A stretch of 64,000 bases of DNA from JBIKWM01 sp044356305 (lineage in GTDB: Bacteria > Bacteroidota > Bacteroidia > UBA10329), in the NCBI GenBank assembly GCA_044356305.1, contig JBIKWM010000008.1, forward strand, positions 1 to 64,000, given 5' to 3'. The translations under genes and the position numbers were made by a program. This document shows positions 50,194 to 59,184 of this stretch, piece after piece; the first letter of the stretch is position 1; the number at the start of each line of letters is the position of its first letter. A model generated the notes under the pieces. The model was given only the letters and a program-made list of their open reading frames with translations, was not told where the DNA came from and made no database searches.

Positions 50194-51449
50194 TGCGCCT
50201 TGGCCCTGTAGTATTTTTCCTTTGATGTGAGGCCGAGGTTCTTGGCTATCTGTGCCAGGGCCGCCATCAGGCGCTTGTCGGTAGGGTTCAGGGCCTCGGC
50301 CTCCTGTAGCACGCTATATGCGGTGCGCATGTACCCGCTTATGGCATTGCGGTCGGGTTCGGGTGCATCGCTGAGCCGGGCGGCCATGTTGCTGCACATC
50401 ACACCATAATTGAACACCACATCGTATTCGCGTCTGTACCTGCGGTACATGCCGGCATACTGCTCAAGGGCCGCGGCATGGTCGGTGCGGTCGAGCACCT
50501 TGGCGTATGCCATTATCAGGGGCAGGTTGGTGCTGTCTGTCGCGGCAGCCAAACGCATCTTCTCCTGCTCGTTGGGAGTCAGCTCAGGCTTAAGCATGTA
50601 CAGGTCCATCAGTAGCATGTTCAGGTCGGTCTCGGTCTTGCTCAGCTTATCGAGCACCAGTTTGCGCCTCAGTTCGGTCATGCCCTTGTTGGCCTTCACC
50701 TTTTCCTTATCGGCCGCCATCATGGCCAGGCCGGCACCCAAGGTGGCCTCGGCCGCGGCAAGGTCTTTTTTGGTGTACATCAGAACCGTTGTGGCGCGGT
50801 ACACCATGTTGCCGGCATAGGCATCGGGCTCTATCTGCGGTATGCGTGTGTAGCAGTCAATGCCTTTCTGAAGCACATCGAGCGCACGAAGGCTGTCGCC
50901 CTTGAGCATCAGCGCCTGCCCCAGATAGTCGTAGGCGAGGTAGAAGTTGCTGTCGAGCATGATCATGTAGCGGGTGGCGCGCTCGGCCCCGTTCACCAGC
51001 GCAATGGCCAGGGTGGGGTCGCCCGTGCCTTCCAGTTCCTTTATGTTGTCGAGGGTGCTGAGGGTGAGCTCGTGCTTGAGCTTGCGTACCTGCTCCTTTA
51101 CCGGAGCGGTGAGCCCCGTGTTGGCTGCCAGCAGTTTGCGGGCCTCAAGGATATGGTCGCTGGCCTCGTAGATGTAGCCGCCATACGAGGGGGCCAGGTC
51201 GTTCTTCATCTCGGTGCGCTTGCGGTTCAGTTCGCGCATCAGGGCATCGGTCAGGTTGTAGTGCGCTTTGGCCCTGAGGTCCTCGGGCAGTCTGTCGCGC
51301 TCTTTCAGCACACTGCGCAGCCGCTCTATGGCCGGGGCGTACTTGCCCGCCTCTATCATGGCCACGCACGAGTCGATGGCCGTGCTCTGCGCCATGGCCG
51401 CAGTGCCCACCGTCATCAACCCAAGGAATGCTATCAGTATCTTCTTCAT
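50190..51449 (-). CDS. periplasmic TPR-like repeat protein
   Basis: A 419-residue protein with a signal peptide (KKILIAFLGLMTVGTAAMAQ) and several helical pairs of TPR character, for example YAPAIERLRSVLKERDRL, FYLAYDYLGQALMLKGDSLR and HAAALEQYAGMYRRY. No enzyme motif is present. It lies 3 bp after the biotin/lipoyl carrier gene and overlaps the TIGR02757 gene, so the three form one operon. Possibly a scaffold for envelope complexes; function unknown. Confidence 0.85.
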   Translation of the reverse strand: MKKILIAFLGLMTVGTAAMAQSTAIDSCVAMIEAGKYAPAIERLRSVLKERDRLPEDLRAKAHYNLTDALMRELNRKRTEMKNDLAPSYGGYIYEASDHILEARKLLAANTGLTAPVKEQVRKLKHELTLSTLDNIKELEGTGDPTLAIALVNGAERATRYMIMLDSNFYLAYDYLGQALMLKGDSLRALDVLQKGIDCYTRIPQIEPDAYAGNMVYRATTVLMYTKKDLAAAEATLGAGLAMMAADKEKVKANKGMTELRRKLVLDKLSKTETDLNMLLMDLYMLKPELTPNEQEKMRLAAATDSTNLPLIMAYAKVLDRTDHAAALEQYAGMYRRYRREYDVVFNYGVMCSNMAARLSDAPEPDRNAISGYMRTAYSVLQEAEALNPTDKRLMAALAQIAKNLGLTSKEKYYRAKAQ

Positions 51450-51452
51450 CGT

Positions 51453-51950
51453 TCACTGAAATCTGACAAGTACCTGCCCTTTCTCCACCGCACGGCCTAC
51501 TTCCACCTCAATGCTCTTAACGGTGCCATCGCCCGGGCTCTTTATCACGTTCTCCATCTTCATGGCCTCGAGCACAAGCAGCGCATCGCCTTTCTTCACC
51601 ACTTGCCCGGCATGAGCCTCGGTGCGCAGAACAAGGCCCGGCATGGGGGCCTTCACTTCGGTGAGTTTAGAGGTGCCGTTGGTGCTCATGCCCAGCGAGC
51701 GGAGCAGTTCGGTCATCGGGTCCTGCACCTCAAACGGATATACACGGCCGTTCACCTTCATCTCCCGGCCATCGCGCCCTTCGCTCATCTCCACATTGTA
51801 TGACCGGTTGCCCACCAGCACATGCCATCGGCCGGGGCCCAGCTGTTTGACATCGGCATCCATGATGTTACCGTTCACCACGGTAGCCCCGTTGGCCGTT
51901 GCCACTTTGTAGGGGCGGCCGTTCACTGTCACTGTCTTTTCTCCTGTCAT
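51453..51950 (-). CDS. biotin/lipoyl-attachment carrier protein (BCCP-like)
   Basis: A 165-residue protein whose C-terminal 75 residues form a biotinyl domain: VKAPMPGLVLRTEAHAGQVV, then LLVLEAMKMENVIKSPGDG with the biotinylated Lys in EAMKMEN. The N-terminal half (about 1-90) is a region found ahead of the biotin domain in carboxylase subunits of Bacteroidota. It is probably the carrier of an acyl-CoA carboxylase whose other subunits are not in this window. The ATG at 51950 is preferred to a TTG at 51956. Confidence 0.88.
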   Translation of the reverse strand: MTGEKTVTVNGRPYKVATANGATVVNGNIMDADVKQLGPGRWHVLVGNRSYNVEMSEGRDGREMKVNGRVYPFEVQDPMTELLRSLGMSTNGTSKLTEVKAPMPGLVLRTEAHAGQVVKKGDALLVLEAMKMENVIKSPGDGTVKSIEVEVGRAVEKGQVLVRFQ

Positions 51951-51993
51951 TGCCAAATTAACTAAATGGTCAGCCGCGCTTTGGGCCGCGGGC

Positions 51994-52001
51994 TACTTTT
52001 G
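51994..52001 (+). promoter_or_regulatory. putative -7 promoter box of the M1 peptidase gene
   Basis: TACTTTTG matches TAnnTTTG exactly and lies 37 bp upstream of the ATG. The divergent carrier gene starts 44 bp away with a TAATTTGG box. Confidence 0.6.
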
Positions 52002-52038
52002 CCGCGTTCCGAAGGGGACGAAGGTAAATTCACCTGAG

Positions 52039-54606
52039 ATGAATGTAAATGACTGGCGCATGGCGCCTGTGGCCCTTTTGGGGCTGCTGATGATAGGCTC
52101 GTGCAAGAGCACCAAGGACACGGCAAAAGGTACAGAGGCAGAGGCGGTCGCCACAGAAGAGGTGGCGATGGAACCCGAGGCGGTGTACCCATACCGTGCG
52201 GCACGCACACGGCAGTGGGACCTGCTGAATACCGACCTTGACGTGCGGTTCAACTGGGCCGATCAGACCATGCCGGGCAAGGCCCTGCTCACACTCACCC
52301 CTTACTTCTACACCATCGACACGCTGGTGCTCGATGCCAAGGGATTCAAGATCAATTCCGTTGGGATGAAGAAGAACGGGCAGATCGTGGGGCTGCCCTA
52401 TGCCTATGCCGATGACCGGCTCACCATCCGTCTGGACCGTTTCTATAAAAAGGGCGAAAAGGTTGATGTATGGGTCGATTACACATCGCAGCCCGAACTG
52501 CGTGAGGCGGGCGGCAGCGAGGCCATCACGAGCGATAAGGGCCTGTATTTCATCAATCCTGATGGAAAGGAGAACAACAAGCCCAGGCAGATATGGACGC
52601 AGGGCGAGACAGAGGCCAGCTCGGTGTGGTTCCCCACCATCGACAGCCCGAATGAGAATATGACCCAGCAGATCAGCATAACGGTGGATAAGGGCTACCG
52701 CACCCTTTCGAACGGGCTGCTAAAGTCGAGCAAGGACAATGGCGATGGCACCCGCACCGATGTTTGGAAACAGGAGAAGCCTCACGCTCCTTATCTGGCC
52801 ATGATGGCCATCGGGGATTTCAGCGTGGTGAAGGACAAGTGGCGCAACCTGGACGTGGACTATTATGTGGAGAAGGAGTACGAGCCACATGCCCGCAGGA
52901 TATTCGGCCATACGCCCGAGATGATCGAGCATTTCTCGAAAGTGCTGGGATACACCTACCCGTGGGACAAGTATGCCCAGGTGGTGGTGCGCGACTATGT
53001 GAGCGGGGCGATGGAGAACACCACCGCGGTGATCCATGGCGAGTTCATGCAACAGACCCCGCGCGAGATGGTGGACAAGGATTATGAGGATGTGATATCG
53101 CACGAGCTGTTTCACCACTGGTTCGGTGATGTGGTGACCTGCGAGAGCTGGGCCAACCTGCCCCTCAACGAGAGCTTCGCCACCTATGGCGAGTACATGT
53201 GGCGCGAATTCAAATACGGCCGCGAGAGTGCCGATGAGCACGGCCAGGAGCAGCTCGGTTCATATCTGGCCGAGTCGAAGTCCAAGCAGGTGGACCTTGT
53301 ACGGTTCCACTATGACAGGCAGGAGGACATGTTCGACTCGCACAGCTACGCCAAGGGTGGCCGCGTGCTGCACATGCTGCGCAAGACCATCGGTGACTCG
53401 GCCTTCTATCAGGGTCTGAGCCTGTATCTGCGCACCCATCAGTTCAAGTCGGTTGAGATGCACCAGTTGCGTCTGGCCATGGAGGAGGTGAGCGGGCAGG
53501 ATCTGAACTGGTTCTTCAACCAGTGGTTCTTCTCTAAGGGCCACCCGGTGCTGAGATTCGAGACAGGATACGATAGCGGCAAGGGCGAGGCCGTGGTGAC
53601 CGTCACGCAGCAGCAGGACCTGGGCACCACACCGCTCTACACGCTCAAATTCGCCATCGACCTATATTATCTGGGCCAGTTGCACCGCAAACAGGTGGTG
53701 CTGACGGATGAGCAGCAGACCTTCCGCTTCAAGGTGCCCAAGCGGCCCGACCTGATCAATGTCGATGCCGAGAAGATGCTGCTCTGCGTAAAGAATGAGA
53801 AGAAGTCAGATGCCGAGTGGATGTTCCAGTTCCGCAATGCGCCACTGTTCCTTGACCGTTCTGAGGCACTCACCGCCCTGACCCAGAGCCGCGATTCGCT
53901 GGCTGCGGCCACTGTGCTCGCAGCGCTCGATGATCACAATCCGTCCATCCGCACACAGGCCATCGAGGGCATCAAGGGGGCATTCAACTTCACCCCGAAC
54001 AACGTGACGAACAAGCTGTCCAGCCTTGCTGTGAACGACCCGAAGGCCATGGTGCGCGGTGCCGCCCTCGATTTCCTGGCCAAGTACGCAGCCGACCGTG
54101 CCGACCTGCCACGCCTGTGCGAGAAGGCCCTCAAGGACAGTTCGTATCAGGTGAACGGAATTGCCCTCACCGCCCTGGGCCGGATTGACGAGGCCAAGGC
54201 CCTGAGCCTTGCCACAGGCCTCGAGGCCGAAGCACGTGGTGCGCTGATCTCGGCCATAGGTGGGCTCTATGCCCGCAAGGGCGGGGCCGACAAGCTCGAC
54301 TTTTTCCGCACCGCATATGCACGGATAGCTGACCCGGGGCAGAAGTACCTATTCATTCAACTGATGGGCAAATTCGTATTGAAACAGGACGATGCCGTGC
54401 GCACCCGCTCTTTGCCCACCCTGCGCGAACTGGCCCTCAATGAAAGTGCATGGTACCTGCGCCTCAGTACATTGCAGGTGCTGTCTGAGATGATGATGAA
54501 TGCACAGGGCAATCAGGCCCTGTCAGAGGCCATCATGAAAATTGTGCAGGAGGTGAAGGCCACAGAGACAGACGAGAATATCCTGAATTTCCTTGGCGGG
54601 AAGTGA
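52039..54606 (+). CDS. M1 family aminopeptidase lipoprotein
   Basis: An 855-residue zinc metallopeptidase. A lipoprotein signal (LLGLLMIGSC, Cys at about 23) anchors it in the envelope. The substrate-binding GAMEN motif is present (VSGAMENTTAVIHGEFM), and the zinc site is HELFHHWFGDVVTCESW with His355, His359 and Glu378 in NLPLNESFATYGEYMW. After the catalytic and beta domains (to about 600), the C-terminal 230 residues are helical HEAT-like repeats. It probably trims peptides outside the cytoplasm. Confidence 0.95.
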   Translation: MNVNDWRMAPVALLGLLMIGSCKSTKDTAKGTEAEAVATEEVAMEPEAVYPYRAARTRQWDLLNTDLDVRFNWADQTMPGKALLTLTPYFYTIDTLVLDAKGFKINSVGMKKNGQIVGLPYAYADDRLTIRLDRFYKKGEKVDVWVDYTSQPELREAGGSEAITSDKGLYFINPDGKENNKPRQIWTQGETEASSVWFPTIDSPNENMTQQISITVDKGYRTLSNGLLKSSKDNGDGTRTDVWKQEKPHAPYLAMMAIGDFSVVKDKWRNLDVDYYVEKEYEPHARRIFGHTPEMIEHFSKVLGYTYPWDKYAQVVVRDYVSGAMENTTAVIHGEFMQQTPREMVDKDYEDVISHELFHHWFGDVVTCESWANLPLNESFATYGEYMWREFKYGRESADEHGQEQLGSYLAESKSKQVDLVRFHYDRQEDMFDSHSYAKGGRVLHMLRKTIGDSAFYQGLSLYLRTHQFKSVEMHQLRLAMEEVSGQDLNWFFNQWFFSKGHPVLRFETGYDSGKGEAVVTVTQQQDLGTTPLYTLKFAIDLYYLGQLHRKQVVLTDEQQTFRFKVPKRPDLINVDAEKMLLCVKNEKKSDAEWMFQFRNAPLFLDRSEALTALTQSRDSLAAATVLAALDDHNPSIRTQAIEGIKGAFNFTPNNVTNKLSSLAVNDPKAMVRGAALDFLAKYAADRADLPRLCEKALKDSSYQVNGIALTALGRIDEAKALSLATGLEAEARGALISAIGGLYARKGGADKLDFFRTAYARIADPGQKYLFIQLMGKFVLKQDDAVRTRSLPTLRELALNESAWYLRLSTLQVLSEMMMNAQGNQALSEAIMKIVQEVKATETDENILNFLGGK

Positions 54607-54645
54607 TCCTTTCAGTTCAGGTAATATTTCCGACACGTTGAGGTG

Positions 54646-54653
54646 TACTTTCG
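54646..54653 (+). promoter_or_regulatory. putative -7 promoter box of the phosphatase gene
   Basis: TACTTTCG lies only 7 bp ahead of the ATG at 54661, which implies an almost leaderless mRNA and supports that start over the in-frame codon at 54643. Confidence 0.5.
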
Positions 54654-54660
54654 CCCTGTC

Positions 54661-56076
54661 ATGAGGGCTGTGTTCCGTATCCTGTTGGCGCTGTTCGTGT
54701 CGCTTGCCCTGGTGGCAGGGTATTTCACTTACACGCGCTATACTGAGCAGACAGAGAGCTGCCGTGACATACGTGCAGAATGGATACGCGGCATCGCATC
54801 TTCCATGAGCCTTATGATCGAGCCTTCGAGCATCGATCTGTTTGTCGATACCGATGCCAGCCTTAACAGCGTAAGGCGTACTTCAGAGAAGATTGCCGGC
54901 ATGTTGCAGCGGGCCTCGGACATGAACGACCCGGACCTGAGCATGCAGGTGATCGTCCTGGCCGATGGACTTGCGCCCAACATTGTGGCCAAGGCCGGCA
55001 ACAGCGATATCAGTGCCGGAATCAATGACCTTCCGCCCATCGGTTCGGCCCTCGAGCGTTCTGATGACGACTGGGTGTGGGCCACTTACCCCGTGCCGAG
55101 CAATACGCCCGGGGTATCGGCATTCATCCAGGCCGGGTATCCGCTCAGCATGTGCAAGGACAAGGTGTGGGGCGAACTGAAGTATTACATGTTACTGTCA
55201 GCCTTTGTGCTCTGCCTCACAGCAGCCGGATTCCTGTTGTTTGTCTATCGCACCTTGGAAGTGGAGGAGAAGGTGAAAGCGCAGCTGCGTGCCTCGCGCG
55301 ATGTGGTGGAGGCCCGCAACTCCGAGCTTCTTAGCAGCCTCAGATATGCCGGCACCATTCAGGAGAGCATGCGCATGTCTGCCCAGGCCATGGAGCATAT
55401 TCTGGGTAGCCACCTGTTGGTCAATAGACCGAAGGAGATAGTCAGTGGCGATTTCTTCTGGGTGATGAGTCTGGGCCCCGGGCGCTATGCGGCTGCCGTG
55501 GCCGATTGCACAGGTCATGGCGTGCCGGGTGCACTGTTGGCCACCGTTGCCCAGGGCATGCTCAACGATATTTTCAAGGGGTACATCGGTCAGACCCCTG
55601 ATGCGCTTTTGGAGCGGTTCAACACCCGATTCATGGAGATGATGCATGCCGACAGTGCGCATGGCGCCCAAGAGGGTATGGACATAGCCATGTGTATTGT
55701 GGACCGCGAACGCAATGAGGTGCTGCTGTCCAGCGCGCGCAGACCGGTAGTGACAGTGTCGGGCGCTGACCTTAAGATCATCAAAGGCACCAGGCGCAGC
55801 ATTGGTCAGGGCACTGCGGGCGGTGCCGTTCCGTTCAACCTGGAGCGTTTTGCCATCAGGCCCGGAATGAGGCTCTTCCTTTTCTCTGATGGCATCACCG
55901 ATCAGTTCGGGGGCAAGGCCGGCCGCAAATTGATGGTGAATAAATTTGGGGAATGGCTGGCTGCCATCGGTCCGCTCGGGACCGGAGCATCATCTAAACT
56001 CGAAGAACAGATGGTGGAATGGATGCAGGGACAGGAGCAGAGCGATGATATCTGCGTACTGGGCATCCAGCTCTAA
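54661..56076 (+). CDS. membrane-bound SpoIIE-type PP2C phosphatase
   Basis: A 471-residue regulator. Two membrane segments (about 4-24 and 177-200) enclose a periplasmic sensor region. A short coiled linker (VEEKVKAQLRASRDVVEARN) leads to the phosphatase domain: EIVSGDFFWVMSLGPGRYA, AVADCTGHGVPGALLATVAQ and LFLFSDGITDQFGG carry the metal-binding Asp residues. Such enzymes dephosphorylate anti-sigma-factor antagonists or other signalling proteins. The 3' end overlaps the convergent gene by 4 bp. Confidence 0.9.
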   Translation: MRAVFRILLALFVSLALVAGYFTYTRYTEQTESCRDIRAEWIRGIASSMSLMIEPSSIDLFVDTDASLNSVRRTSEKIAGMLQRASDMNDPDLSMQVIVLADGLAPNIVAKAGNSDISAGINDLPPIGSALERSDDDWVWATYPVPSNTPGVSAFIQAGYPLSMCKDKVWGELKYYMLLSAFVLCLTAAGFLLFVYRTLEVEEKVKAQLRASRDVVEARNSELLSSLRYAGTIQESMRMSAQAMEHILGSHLLVNRPKEIVSGDFFWVMSLGPGRYAAAVADCTGHGVPGALLATVAQGMLNDIFKGYIGQTPDALLERFNTRFMEMMHADSAHGAQEGMDIAMCIVDRERNEVLLSSARRPVVTVSGADLKIIKGTRRSIGQGTAGGAVPFNLERFAIRPGMRLFLFSDGITDQFGGKAGRKLMVNKFGEWLAAIGPLGTGASSKLEEQMVEWMQGQEQSDDICVLGIQL

Positions 56077-56813
56077 TTGAGCTGGGCCTGCCGTTGCTCC
56101 ACTTCTTTATGAAGCGGGAAGAAGAGCTTGGCATTGAGCAGCATCTTGCGGGCCTCTTCCTTGCGGCCTGCGGCCATCAACTGATCAAATCTGCGTAGCA
56201 CAGCAGTACGCAACACATTGTCTTCGGCCTCCGGCAGTTTGAAACTGAGGTCCTTGGCATACATGTCGCGTATCTCGGGCAATGTGCGCTCTATCACGGG
56301 CTCACCTTCTCCGGCATTGCCCGCATCGCAGTCGTACACCGCACGTACAAAACTCAGGATCGGATCAGCCAGGAATACCTTGCCCAAACCGCGCAGCGTG
56401 ATGTAGGTATGGCGCATATCGCCTACTGGCAACGACCTGTTCAGATCCTCAATACAGGCAGTACGCAACTGACCCACAAATTCCTTCTCTTCGCCCATCA
56501 CAGCCCCGTCCTTATCCTTGGCTATGGCCTTGTTGGCATATTTCAATGATTCGATGAGGGCCTTGGGATATTTCTCTTTCAGTTTCTCATCGGTGCCTGT
56601 GGCAATGCTCAGGTACGCCTTTGAGGCCCAAAGAGACGGATACGCCTCTTTACGGTATTTATCATTTTCCATCATGGCCAAGGCGCGGTTCAGCACCTTC
56701 TCGACCTTGCCCTCCTCCAGGCTCGCACCCAGTTTCTCATACTCCTTATCCTGCGCCAGACCTGCCAAGGGCAGGAGCGCAACAAGCATGACCGATGCGA
56801 GCAGGCGTACCAT
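56073..56813 (-). CDS. hypothetical periplasmic helical-repeat protein
   Basis: A 246-residue protein with a signal peptide (LLASVMLVALLPLAGLAQ). The mature part is charged and helical, with TPR-like pieces such as GKVEKVLNRALAMMENDKYR and AGRKEEARKMLLNAKLFFPL. No catalytic motif is visible. The ATG at 56813 shares a base with the stop of the upstream sugar dehydrogenase gene (TGATG); a GTG at 56816 is the alternative. The role is unknown. Confidence 0.8.
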   Translation of the reverse strand: MVRLLASVMLVALLPLAGLAQDKEYEKLGASLEEGKVEKVLNRALAMMENDKYRKEAYPSLWASKAYLSIATGTDEKLKEKYPKALIESLKYANKAIAKDKDGAVMGEEKEFVGQLRTACIEDLNRSLPVGDMRHTYITLRGLGKVFLADPILSFVRAVYDCDAGNAGEGEPVIERTLPEIRDMYAKDLSFKLPEAEDNVLRTAVLRRFDQLMAAGRKEEARKMLLNAKLFFPLHKEVEQRQAQLN

Positions 56814-58207
56814 CACCTGATCATGAAACGGGTTGACCTTCTTCCTGATTCACCGAAGGAACTGAAGACATACACACCGTTGACCAGACTGCTCACATCA
56901 ACACTCTGACGGTTGCCGTCCAAAGTCCCTGAAACCATGGCACGTCCGGTCATGTCCAGTACCTGGAAACGATTTCCTTCCATTTCCATTGCAGAGCTGA
57001 TGTTCAATTGACCCGAAGCCTGATCGAGCCTGATAGAGATTCGGGCCTCTTCGGCCGTGGCTACTCCGACAGGGCTGTAATTGGGGTTTTTCAGTTCGAT
57101 TATCTCGTGGGTGAAGGGGTCGGTGTTGCTCCAATTGGCACCGTTGGTGGCAATGAACAGGCGGCCATCGGGCGACATGCACACATCCCTCAGTCGGCCC
57201 CAGAGATTGGTGAAAAGGTTCTCCTGGAATATGACCGTGGTGCCGTCCACATCATCCACCTTGAGGCGGATCAGGTGCTTGTTCTTTAGTACAGCTATGA
57301 TAAGGTGGTCCTGAAATTCGGGAATGGCTTCGTGTGTATAATGAAGCAGGTCGCCAGGTGCTATGGTGGACCCTTCGTGCCAGATAGCGATGGGGTCCTG
57401 ATAATTGTTCATAGCGGCACAGGCTGACAGTTCAGCGGTGGTGTTGCAGAATCCTTCTACAGTGGGCCAGCCGTAATTGCCGCCCGGAACGATGATATTG
57501 AGCTCATCGTTGGTCGTGGCCCCGTGCATGGAACTGTAGACGTGGCCAAAGGGACCAATGCACATGCCCTGCGAGTTGCGGTGGCCGGTGTTGTACACAT
57601 AAGATCCCTGAATGGGGTTGTCGGCCGGCACACTGCCATCATCATTCAGGCGCAACATCTTTCCGTTAAGCGAACTTGTGCTCTGTGGCAGATTGGTCTG
57701 CTGCGCATCGCCAGTGGTCATCAGGATGGTCCCATCAGGCAGGAACATGAGGCGCGAACCATCATGCGTGGTACCGGCAATGATGCCATCAATCATGGTC
57801 TGAGGGTTCACCAGCCCCGTGCCGTTCCATTCGTAGCGAACCATTTTCTCTCTTCTTGTGGTGCCGCTCACGGTATATGTGTATACAAGGTACACGTATG
57901 GCGTGGTGCTGAAATCGGGGTGCAGCGCCATGCCCAAGAGGCCCGACTCGCTCGATGCCCACACCGTATTGGTCAGGTCGGCTATTACTGTTCGTGCACC
58001 GGATTCCGGGTCCATGCGGCTCACAAGGCCATGCCGTTCAGTGAACCAGATCATATCATCGGGGCCCCAGATCATCTCCCACGGCACATTGAGGCCTGTG
58101 ATAACCTCCCTCACATCGAGGGTGGTGTTGCCAACGGTGACTGTCTGCTGGGCATTTGCCGCAAGCGATAGACCGAGTATGGATGCGAGGATGTAGAGTC
58201 TCTTCAT
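56813..58207 (-). CDS. PQQ-dependent sugar dehydrogenase-like protein with T9SS sorting domain
   Basis: A 464-residue secreted protein. A signal peptide (LYILASILGLSLAANAQ) precedes a six-bladed beta-propeller of the glucose/sorbosone dehydrogenase family, with VPWEMIWGPDDMIWFTERHG, LLGMALHPDFSTTPYVYLVY, YVYNTGHRNSQGMCIGP and GGNYGWPTVEG as landmarks. The last 75 residues (ISIRLDQASGQLNISSAM to the end) form a T9SS type A sorting domain. It may oxidise sugars outside the cell with PQQ. It is co-transcribed with the following helical-repeat gene. Confidence 0.9.
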   Translation of the reverse strand: MKRLYILASILGLSLAANAQQTVTVGNTTLDVREVITGLNVPWEMIWGPDDMIWFTERHGLVSRMDPESGARTVIADLTNTVWASSESGLLGMALHPDFSTTPYVYLVYTYTVSGTTRREKMVRYEWNGTGLVNPQTMIDGIIAGTTHDGSRLMFLPDGTILMTTGDAQQTNLPQSTSSLNGKMLRLNDDGSVPADNPIQGSYVYNTGHRNSQGMCIGPFGHVYSSMHGATTNDELNIIVPGGNYGWPTVEGFCNTTAELSACAAMNNYQDPIAIWHEGSTIAPGDLLHYTHEAIPEFQDHLIIAVLKNKHLIRLKVDDVDGTTVIFQENLFTNLWGRLRDVCMSPDGRLFIATNGANWSNTDPFTHEIIELKNPNYSPVGVATAEEARISIRLDQASGQLNISSAMEMEGNRFQVLDMTGRAMVSGTLDGNRQSVDVSSLVNGVYVFSSFGESGRRSTRFMIR

Positions 58208-58258
58208 GCGAGTGCCAAATTACGTGTTTTACGTAGATAGTGGTTGATCGGAAAAAAA

Positions 58259-58759
58259 TTATCGGACAAATTCTAATGTGCCGTCTGCTGTGCCTTTTCT
58301 GAGCAGTACCGACCGTGTCTGGTTGCCCACATGCACATTCACCATGTTGGTCTGGTCTGGAAAAACTTCAAGCAGTGAGGCATTCCGCACTTCGATGCGT
58401 GTGGCGCTCTGAACCCCCTTTGCTTCAAGGTAGCACCATACCGCATCGGTCTGTAGCTCTTTGCCCAGAAACTGCAAAGTGGCAGTCTTTCCGTCCACTT
58501 TTATCCCGAGGTTCCTGCTCAGGTATGCACTGATGAGCCGCTCGGTGGCGGGAGTCTCCTGACCACTGACAAGTCCGGTACTCTGGCCTGTGCCGAGCAC
58601 GATGGCCTTGTCAAGGTCATCGGTGAACAGACGCATAGACACCTCCAGAGTCTGCTCCTTGGCATTGTGGCGCACCTCGGTGAGCGACACATGAAAATCG
58701 TGCGCGCCCAATGCCCATGGGAACATGAACGCCAAAGTGGCCAGTGCTCTGATCAACAT
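58259..58759 (-). CDS. DUF6702 family protein
   Basis: A 166-residue exported protein (LATLAFMFPWALGAHDFHVS). FHVSLTEVRHNAKEQTLEVS and MRLFTDDLDKAIV, followed by a beta-rich second half, are typical of DUF6702, often found beside M1 peptidases in Bacteroidota. A TACTTTTC box on the minus strand (58764-58771) is a likely promoter element just ahead of the ATG. Function unknown. Confidence 0.88.
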   Translation of the reverse strand: MLIRALATLAFMFPWALGAHDFHVSLTEVRHNAKEQTLEVSMRLFTDDLDKAIVLGTGQSTGLVSGQETPATERLISAYLSRNLGIKVDGKTATLQFLGKELQTDAVWCYLEAKGVQSATRIEVRNASLLEVFPDQTNMVNVHVGNQTRSVLLRKGTADGTLEFVR

Positions 58760-58836
58760 GGCCGAAAAGTAACCATGCTGTTCACTGATTCGGTGATGTG
58801 CGTCAGTGGTGGCGAAGTTGGATATTCGCCACCCGA

Positions 58837-59172
58837 ATGAGCCAACTACCAGCCTGCCCCTCGTGCCAGTCGCCTTACACCTACGAGATGGGCGAGAAAC
58901 TCGTGTGCCCCGAATGCGCCTTTGAGTGGGTGCCTGAGGCTGAGCCTGTTGATGAAGGCCTGGTGGTCAAAGATGCCAATGGCAACCGCCTATCGGATGG
59001 CGATTCGGTGGTTGTGATCAAGAATCTGCCTGTCAAAGGCTCGCCTCAGCCCATCAAGGCAGGGACTAAGGTCAAGAACATCCGCCTCACCGAAGGCGAT
59101 CACAACATCGACTGCCGCATCGATGGCTTTGGACAGATGGCCCTCAAATCAGAGTTTGTGAAGAAAGCGTGA
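58837..59172 (+). CDS. yjdM: YjdM (PhnA-like) zinc-ribbon protein
   Basis: A 111-residue protein. ACPSCQSPYTYEMGEKLVCP gives two CxxC pairs (the second in CPEC) of an N-terminal zinc ribbon, followed by the conserved LVVKDANGNRLSDGDSVVVI and KVKNIRLTEGDHNIDCRIDG blocks of the C-terminal SH3-like domain. The start at 58837 (MSQLPACPSC) is chosen over an in-frame codon at 58798 because it matches the usual N-terminus. The family was once linked to phosphonates (PhnA) without a proven role. Confidence 0.95.
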   Translation: MSQLPACPSCQSPYTYEMGEKLVCPECAFEWVPEAEPVDEGLVVKDANGNRLSDGDSVVVIKNLPVKGSPQPIKAGTKVKNIRLTEGDHNIDCRIDGFGQMALKSEFVKKA

Positions 59173-59184
59173 GGGCACGGTAAT